From assembly GCA_001600615.1 (NCBI GenBank), contig BCKK01000002.1:836809-900808 (forward strand): a stretch of 64,000 nt of DNA, written 5' to 3'. Under the pieces are notes generated by a model. That model did not search any database. It was not told where the DNA came from and worked only from the letters and a program-made list of their open reading frames with translations. The translations under genes were made by a program, and so were the position numbers. Numbering within the stretch: the stretch's first letter is position 1; every line of letters begins with the position of its first letter. The DNA comes from Dioszegia crocea (Eukaryota > Basidiomycota > Tremellomycetes > Tremellales > Bulleribasidiaceae). Below, piece by piece: positions 57,901 through 64,000 of the stretch.

Positions 57901-59573
57901 CTCTCCCTCATCGCTTAGATCGACCATGTCCCATTCCCGTTCTCCGCCCATAAGGAGCTCCGTCGAGTCCTTACCTATGGCCCCGCTCGATCCCTGATCC
58001 CAGGCCATCTCGCTTCGCGCGATTGTGGGAGTAGGAGGAAGAGGCATAGGATAAGGGAGTGGTGGAGGTGGAGGGGCTCGGCGAGAATCATCGGAAGACC
58101 TGCCCCTCACTTGCGATTTCGGAGTCTGGTATGAGAGCGAATGGTAGGACTCCAGCGTCCATGTTGATTCTCGTCCTTGGTTCCCCGGAGATCGTTGAAC
58201 TTGGGACGGGACAAAAGCAAAGCCTGAAGTAGAGCGATTGGTGCGTTCGGCCAAACTCGCCCGGCTGGCCAATTGTGATGGAGTAAGTGGGACTGCAGTG
58301 AGGGATTCAAATCCCCTTGGCATGGGGTGAAAGGGATCAGGGGAGTAGCCTGCAATGATGGAACCTCCGGGCGTGCCGAGTGCAGAGCCTGGTGTAGAGG
58401 TAAGGGTGACAGTGTGGAGGGAGGAGTGACCGACTGTGCTGTTGTTGGAGCCGCGGGGTACGGGTCGAGGAGAGGCTAGCTCGGGCAGAGCAAGGGCAGG
58501 TGATCGAGGATGGGTTAGGGCCGATGAAGGGGTAGGAAGGGAAGGTGTAGGCGAAAGAGTAAAGTCCCAGCTCGCGACGGTAGACGGTGTCGCCGTATAC
58601 TCTGTAAGAGATGTCTTGGGCGTGTCATACTCTGATACTCCGTCGGACTGTGTGTGGGATGATGATCGGGCGGTGTGAGGTGTTTGGATCGAAGGGGAGT
58701 ATGAAAATGCAGAGTGTGGAGTGGGTGGACGTGCTTCGGGGATCAGTATGGTGCCAGATTGGTGTCAGGATACAACTCACAGGGTGAACTGATCATACTG
58801 TCAAAGTCTTTGTACTCTTCCGACGACTCAACCTGCCGCCTGTGCTGCATATCGGGCGAAGGAGAAGCTAGGCGGATCATCCCCCTCCTCGTCCGATTCT
58901 CAGTCTTGAGCGACATCACCGCCATTCCTACACTCAAGACAGATAGCAGAGAAGCCATCACCATTAGATATATCCCTGCTGAAGATGGGATGATGGCGAT
59001 TGTGCAGATGACACCAGTAGCAATGCTCGAGTACGGCAAGATGCGGGGGATGATGGTCGTATGAGTGACTCCGCCCGAGCCGAATATGGCAGATCGGAAG
59101 AGGGAGAGCTCGTGGCGGGCGGTATGGTGAGGCCGGCGAAAGGCGGAGAAGAGAGTGATAGTGGCAATACCGCTTGGGAGGGGGATAACAGATAGAGCGA
59201 GGCAGATACTCGCTGCTCGGCCTGTTGCGCCAGTCGCGAGGTAGATCCAGCCTGCGATGAGGGACACGGTGGCTTGTCCGGCCATGACCAGCATCACCTT
59301 ACCTCGTACGCCAAGGGCTGATCCCATTGTCAGGGATGTGATGGAGGATATGGAGCCGTTGGGTGAGGTAGCGCGTGGAGGGAGGTTGAAGAATTCTCGA
59401 GGGAGATTACGGGTGCGGCGACGAGGATTGGGTATGAGCGATGTGAGGCGGAGCAGGAGAGGTGTGGGGCGAGGTAAGAGGTGAAGAAGGGGTAAGAGGT
59501 AGTATGTTGTCTGCAAGATGAGGGCGAGAAGGAAGGGGACAGGAAGGGCAATGATGACCTCAAGGGGTAGCAT
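54944..59573 (-). CDS. Large membrane protein with about seven predicted helices and long disordered loop and tail
   Basis: Five large open frames join through four short introns into one 1497-aa model: exons 59573-58781, 58733-57829, 57784-56757, 56711-54944 (introns of 47, 44 and 45 nt). Hydrophobic segments at about 5-30, 92-114, 121-145, 181-197 and 200-222, then about 330 polar Ser/Pro/Thr-rich residues, then two more segments at about 553-575 and 580-602 that are interrupted by an intron, then a cytoplasm-like tail of about 890 residues rich in Ser/Pro/Arg. The tail contains a helical, charged patch (SRQELKLVKELQERKVAMDE) near 1335-1360 and a basic end. I do not recognise a family. Start is the ATG of MLPLEVII; an in-frame ATG 29 codons upstream is possible. 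Confidence 0.75.
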
Positions 59574-60290
59574 GGCGGCTGTAGAGCTCGGTAGGCCGTG
59601 GGAGTATGATAGGATATGAGGCAGAAGCTGATATTTCAGTAAGATGTATTGATACATCAGTAGAGGGTTGTTTGGAGCAGGAAAGGTAGCCGTAGAAGTT
59701 GAGTCAACGATACACACAACCCTATTCCCGCCGACACACACTATCTGAACCTTATGATACTCACGGGAAGAGACTCCCTCTACCGCCATCTCCTATCATC
59801 AACTTCATCCTAGCCCTCGCTACTGAAGCACAAATTCAGAGGAAGTGAAAATCTCTCCACCGTTTCACCGAAATATTGATCAGCTGTTTAGCTCCAATAT
59901 CCTCAATGCCCTTCCAGAATCTCCCCTGCCTTCTCCCCCTTCTGTCCTCCATGTCTGATCAACGCTATCAGGACCGTATCACCCGAAAGAGACGGCATAA
60001 TATTGTTTTCGCGGCTCGAGAGAAAGGGGAGAAAGATCAATTATGAGATTAGAATCAATTATGAGATTAGAGGGCGAGGAACAAAGCGTCCTTTTCCCAC
60101 CGAGCGGCTCCAGGCATCTTACGAGATTTTCGACAAGGAATGTGTTGTTGCACTAACGGACGAGGCAGCTGTAGACAAACATGAGGCTCATATTGTACAC
60201 TGTGCATCTACTCCTAGGACTGACTAACATACCCCCAGCCCAATCTACCTAACAACCCAAAAACTGATGATAAAGTAGCAATTCAAACCC
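59574..60290. other. Intergenic upstream of the seven-helix gene, 3' side of the phosphatase gene
   Basis: No exon recognised. Holds a perfect 18-bp tandem duplication at 60036-60071. Confidence 0.55.
60036..60071. repeat. Perfect 18-bp tandem duplication
   Basis: The unit ATCAATTATGAGATTAGA occurs twice, back to back, with no mismatch; likely a recent slippage event. Confidence 0.8.
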
Positions 60291-62430
60291 TCAAACTCTC
60301 CCCGATCTCCGCGCCCGCATAGCCTCGTCAAGCAACACCGCCTCCTTCCGCATAGCCTCCTCGTCAATCTTCAGCTCCCTCATGCCGACTCTAATCTTGG
60401 ACGCCGATCCAGGGACTACCACGTACCCCAGTCCATCACCCGTAGAGGGGCTGAAACCAGAGGGGGAGATGATGGATGGATCGACGGCGATGGGAGAATA
60501 GTTGTCTTGGTCGAATTGAGCCCGCTGGCGTGCCCAGTCTGCTTCGGTCTGAGCGGCCTTTTCGGCTGATGGGAAGGAGGTTTGGATATGGCTGGCTGAG
60601 GCTGGATGGGAGAGGTGGTATGCGGTTAGGAGGGTGGTAAGGTTTCGAGCGAATTCCACGAGCTGAAAGACGAGACTGTATCGTCAGTTCAATACTGCAT
60701 GAAAGAGTGAGGTGAAGAACTTACGAGACGTTGGGCCCAATCCAGCAGCTCTTGGCCTTGATGAAGTCATACGAGTCCTGCATGCCCTTGAGATGACCAA
60801 GATATGTTGGTGTTCGGCCTGACGCAGCGAGAGCCATGGTGTATGCAATGATGAGGGTAGCTGAGCGAGACACACCACATTGGCAACTGTCATGTCAGAT
60901 GAGGCTCCGATCGAAGCAACCGAGAACTTACTGGATGAGAACAGCCTCGCCTCGTTGTCGCCCTTGTTCCATATATCTGATGGCCTCCCAGAACCGCCAA
61001 TTGTCCCTCTCCTCGACTTCTTCCTCTACAAATCTCCCCTCGACCACGTCCGACAACTTCATCCCGCTGTCCAGCTCTGCAAGACCAGACTCGCCATGAC
61101 TCCAAGCTAGATGGCAGTACTCAACCTCCGGCCGTCCCTCCGCCTCATTCGCTGCATACACTGCCCGCCGCACCTTGCCCTTGCCCTTCCTCGACACTGG
61201 AATGATGCCCTCGGCGGCGAAAGGGTCATCAATCTCCTGAGCTACGTTGAGTATACGCACGCGCGAGCTCTTGGCCCATGCCGACCATTCGTACATCGAG
61301 TCCTCCGCGCCAAGGAAGACTCCGGGGACAATCTCGATGGGCCCGTTGCCGTAGGGCTCGGTGCTGCGAGAAGCATAAGGAGTTTCCAGGCGAGAGACGG
61401 ACGGAGAGGATGAGGGTGTGCTGGAGAGGGAAGCGGTATGGGAGGATGATGCGGTAGGGGACTCGACCCGGAGACCTGTCTCCTGAATGGGTGCAAAGGC
61501 TGAGCTAAGCCGGGGGTGAGCGGATCGAGATGACCGCGGATCGACAGAAAGCATGGGAACGTCCTCAGCAGTGTTGCTCCGCCGTCGAGGCAGACGCGCA
61601 GTAGGGTATGAGTGGGACATGCTGGGGGTTGGGGGTACATCATACGCAGATGGGGGGTGGGTGATGAGGGAGAGTAGATTTGGTCGACGAGCTTTAGTCT
61701 GACGACCGAGAGTCATCGACATGGCAGGAGTTTGGGGAGGACCGGGAGTGAATGGTGTTGAGTCGGAGTCAGAGGGAGGGGTGAGTGACCTGCTGATGGT
61801 GATGCTGGATGGACCTGCTTCGCAGGTGGGAATGGCGAGTGAAAGGCGTTTGGGGTTCCGCTTGATGCTCATGGCGGGTGGGAGGGTAGGTGGAGAGGAG
61901 TGGTGTGATGTTGAGCTAGGGGAGGGCAGGGATGAGGGCGAAGCGGGCATATCGACAGCCTCGGCAGAAGAGTAGTCGGTAGAGGAGCGTGAAGGGGTGG
62001 GAATATCCGTCCGTAGAGTCAAACGCATCTTCCTCTGCGGTCTCATCTCTGCACCGCCTACAGACAAGGGAGTTGTCACATTACCGCTCAAAGGGTACCC
62101 CGTGATGAGATCCCCCTTTGCGACTCCCATGTCACCCATGTCTGCCCCTGACTCGAGATTGATGTCTGAACGGACCCTCTTGGCCGGCGGGGTGGACGCG
62201 TCGGTGTCGGATTCGGGTGTAGGGAAGCGCGATCGTTTACGGTTCAGCGGAAGGTCGCTGAGAATAGGCGAAAGTGGGGGTGTGTGCGGAGGTGCAAAGG
62301 ACGCCTGGACGGGGGAGAAGATGGTGAGAAACCTAGGCGAGGGGATGGTGGTAGGTATACGGTGAGATAGGAAGGAGGAGTGAGGGAAGAAGAGCTGAGC
62401 GGGCGTGGAGGCTATGACTTCTGTTGACAT
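60291..62430 (-). CDS. Dual-specificity protein phosphatase, Msg5-like
   Basis: Three exons: 62430-60932, 60886-60725, 60675-60291; 681 aa. Catalytic signature HCQCGVSRSA with C501 and R507 (Cys-X5-Arg), split from the N-terminal part by intron 1; PNVSLVFQLVEF follows in the third exon. Upstream is IEIVPGVFLGAEDSMYEW and ILNVAQEI, usual at the start of a DSP domain (about 395-600). The N-terminal 390 residues are Ser/Pro-rich and disordered with basic clusters (KRSRF, KRVRSD) that may bind a MAP kinase, and the enzyme is probably a MAPK phosphatase. A 1.2-kb upstream region is gene-free. The acceptor of intron 2 is the first AG; the second AG would break the frame. Confidence 0.88.
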
Positions 62431-63677
62431 TTTAATGTTTGTGTTGGCGTGGTAGTCAAGGGTGGGATCGCAGGTGGAAAGGTAGGATGTCGGCCGGCGA
62501 CAATTGTGGATATATGTGTAGTGATGGGAAGAAGGCGATGCAATCAGCGAAGGACTCTTGATATATGGGACGAGGTATGGGTAGTCAAGGCATAAAAGGG
62601 GTCGTCTGTCATAGATACGACAAGGCACAAGTAGCCAGGGGCAGGCAAGATGAAAGAGCGACCAAATGCCAACGAAACGACATGATCCCAACACGACAGT
62701 GTTGGTTGAAAAGGAATATGTGAACCGCCGTGAAACGGTTTCCAGCACGACAACCAGTCGCCAATTGTTACCGGTTCATGAGGTGAAGGGGGTAAAAGAG
62801 GACATGGGGTGGTATGAAACACGCTTTGATCCACACCATCCTCGAGGACAACAAAAGGCACCGAGGGTGGGGTGTTACGACAAGGGTGTGAAAGGAGGAC
62901 GCACCATGACGACAGCCACTAATTGTTTGAGTGTAACAAGAAGACTGCGCTCGGGCCTTCCCCTAAGCGCCAATCTAGAGTGACGCGCACGAAAGGAGGG
63001 TCGGGATGGGCGAACGGGCGGGTCTTGGGTTTTCGATTACCCGCGACCGACTTGCTTTGGGGGCTCCAATTGTTCTGTCGAGGTTGGATGAAGAGGCGCA
63101 GAGCGTGTTTCATGCACCGGTGACCGTGTATGCGACCGAGACACTAGGGGAGATGGATGGACTGATGAGATTGATGGATAGGATTCAGGGTCGGGGAACA
63201 AAGAGGGAAAGAGGCGCAAAGATGAAACGCAACGACGGCGGGTGTCCTTCCGTTTCAGCTTCAGGTCGGTGGCGGGCTCGCCGAGCTTTCCGACGACTGC
63301 ACAGAGCCTTTTTAGTGCTGGAAAGTCGATAGATGAATCGTTAAGAGTTACACGACAGCTGCCATCGCAGTTCTGACCTCCAAGCACTCGCTGCGATGGG
63401 CACTGCTTTGCTGGTACCGAACAGGAGGCTACAGGAGGGCCTCTTTTACTATTTTAGCTTCGATTACCCATGCCGGCATGCATCCGGTATGCCATAAAAG
63501 CGGTGCCCGTGCAATATTTACCCGTGGCAGCTCCAACGGAGAGTAAAGTTGGAGTAAAGGCTCAAAGCCTACGCTATCTTTGGACCATTGGTGCATTCGT
63601 GGAGGGTGGAAATGCTGCCACTCCACGCAGGGGAGGTTGAAATGTTACAAGAAGCGCCAAAACCAAAACCTCAGACC
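62431..63677. other. Intergenic upstream of the phosphatase gene
   Basis: About 1.2 kb with no plausible exon chain; open frames on both strands lack any domain. Likely promoter and leader of the phosphatase gene plus 3' region of the zinc-finger gene. Confidence 0.5.
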
Positions 63678-64000
63678 TAGGCGCCCTGTGCAGCTCTCCC
63701 TTTCTTACCCCATGTGAACCGCCTGGCCCGGTGCCCCTGTTCTCCCCCTACGCCATGACCGTCCCGCCAGCACTCGTCGCAATAGGCATCATCGTCGCAG
63801 CCCGCGCATTGCACAGTAGCGTCCTTATTACAGATGCCTACTCATCAGCACAACCTCTTACGGAAGGCAATAGATTGCAGACTCACAGCACCAGCTGTCC
63901 AAATCTTCGTCTCGCCCATCTTGCCATCCAGGGAGATTCCATCCTTGTCCTGGCTGCTTACCAGACGCTGGCTTCGAGGTCGGTGCGGCAGGCAGAGAGG
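63678..64000 (-). CDS. 3' end of a zinc-finger protein, ZFYVE19/ANCHR-like
   Basis: Only the last two exons are in the window: >64000-63887 and 63837-63678. They read GKQPGQGWNLPGWQDG then DEDLDSWCCICNKDATVQC, AGCDDDAYCDECWRDGHG and GHRARRFTWGKK. The closely spaced CxxC pairs with GH match the C-terminal zinc-binding (B-box-like) module of ANCHR/ZFYVE19, a regulator of abscission timing that works with VPS4 in animals. The frame continues open to the window edge. If the match is right, a FYVE-type finger is expected upstream, outside the window. Confidence 0.65.

Noticed and set aside
56757..58780. Separate genes at 54944-56494, 56720-57694, 57763-58323 and 58743-59789
   Set aside because: Each pair of neighbouring frames joins through a short GT-AG intron with matching phase, so one gene is the better model.
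62544..63387. Minus- and plus-strand frames of about 100 codons upstream of the phosphatase
   Set aside because: No domain or exon chain; Ser/Pro-rich by base composition.
1..64000. CRISPR arrays, insertion sequences, retroelements, rRNA and tRNA genes
   Set aside because: Looked for spaced repeats, transposase or reverse transcriptase motifs, terminal repeats and tRNA A/B boxes; none found by eye. A tRNAscan run could still reveal a missed tRNA.

Overview
This window reads as a gene-dense nuclear chromosome segment from a basidiomycete yeast, most likely a tremellomycete (Cryptococcus/Kwoniella-like). The sequence shows intron-rich genes (17 introns in the DNA polymerase alpha gene alone), mostly 35-60 nt introns with GT-AG ends and CTGAC/CTGAT/CTAAT-type branch sites, G+C near one half, and best-recognisable products that are all eukaryotic. 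The lineage call is inference; no rRNA, tRNA, mitochondrial, viral or prokaryotic genes were recognised.

Layout. 1-6.4 kb: a TAH18-type diflavin reductase (minus, runs off the left edge) divergent from a DUF89/ARMT1 metal phosphatase (plus), then a Rho GTPase. 7.4-16 kb: an F-box protein, a CUE-domain RGG/GW-repeat DEF1/UBAP2-like protein (minus), and the 60S biogenesis GTPase NOG1. 16.4-24.4 kb: a Tcp11/SOK1 protein, a 3.7-kb gene-poor stretch, and an orphan 418-aa protein. 25-35 kb: a two-LIM protein, a small conserved fungal protein divergent from POL1, and a membrane-anchored YtcJ-like amidohydrolase with unusual splicing. 35-46 kb: an HRP1/Musashi-type RNA-binding protein, RPS2 (uS5), a 2.4-kb gene-free interval, a Ran1/Ksp1-like kinase and a long disordered protein. 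46.6-54.6 kb: a CFEM protein, a two-helix membrane protein, an ASCC2/CUE3 protein, RAX1 (RGS plus membrane helices) and RPB7. 54.9-64 kb: a 1497-aa protein with seven predicted membrane segments, a dual-specificity phosphatase (MSG5-like), and the 3' end of a ZFYVE19/ANCHR-like zinc-finger gene.

The genes are mostly housekeeping (replication, transcription, translation, ribosome assembly, cytosolic Fe-S assembly) interspersed with signalling genes (Rho GTPase, Ran1-like kinase, RGS protein, MAPK phosphatase, 7-helix protein). I see no operon-like or mobile system. All exon boundaries below were read by eye from splice signals and checked for reading-frame continuity; intron phases are consistent through every multi-exon model listed.

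The most interesting leads are a GW/WG (Argonaute-hook-like) repeat tract inside the DEF1/UBAP2-like protein, the seven-helix protein with a giant loop and tail, the splicing oddities of the amidohydrolase gene (12-nt microexon, 31-nt intron, probable GC-AG intron), and a 344-nt frame-open intron in the HRP1-like gene.
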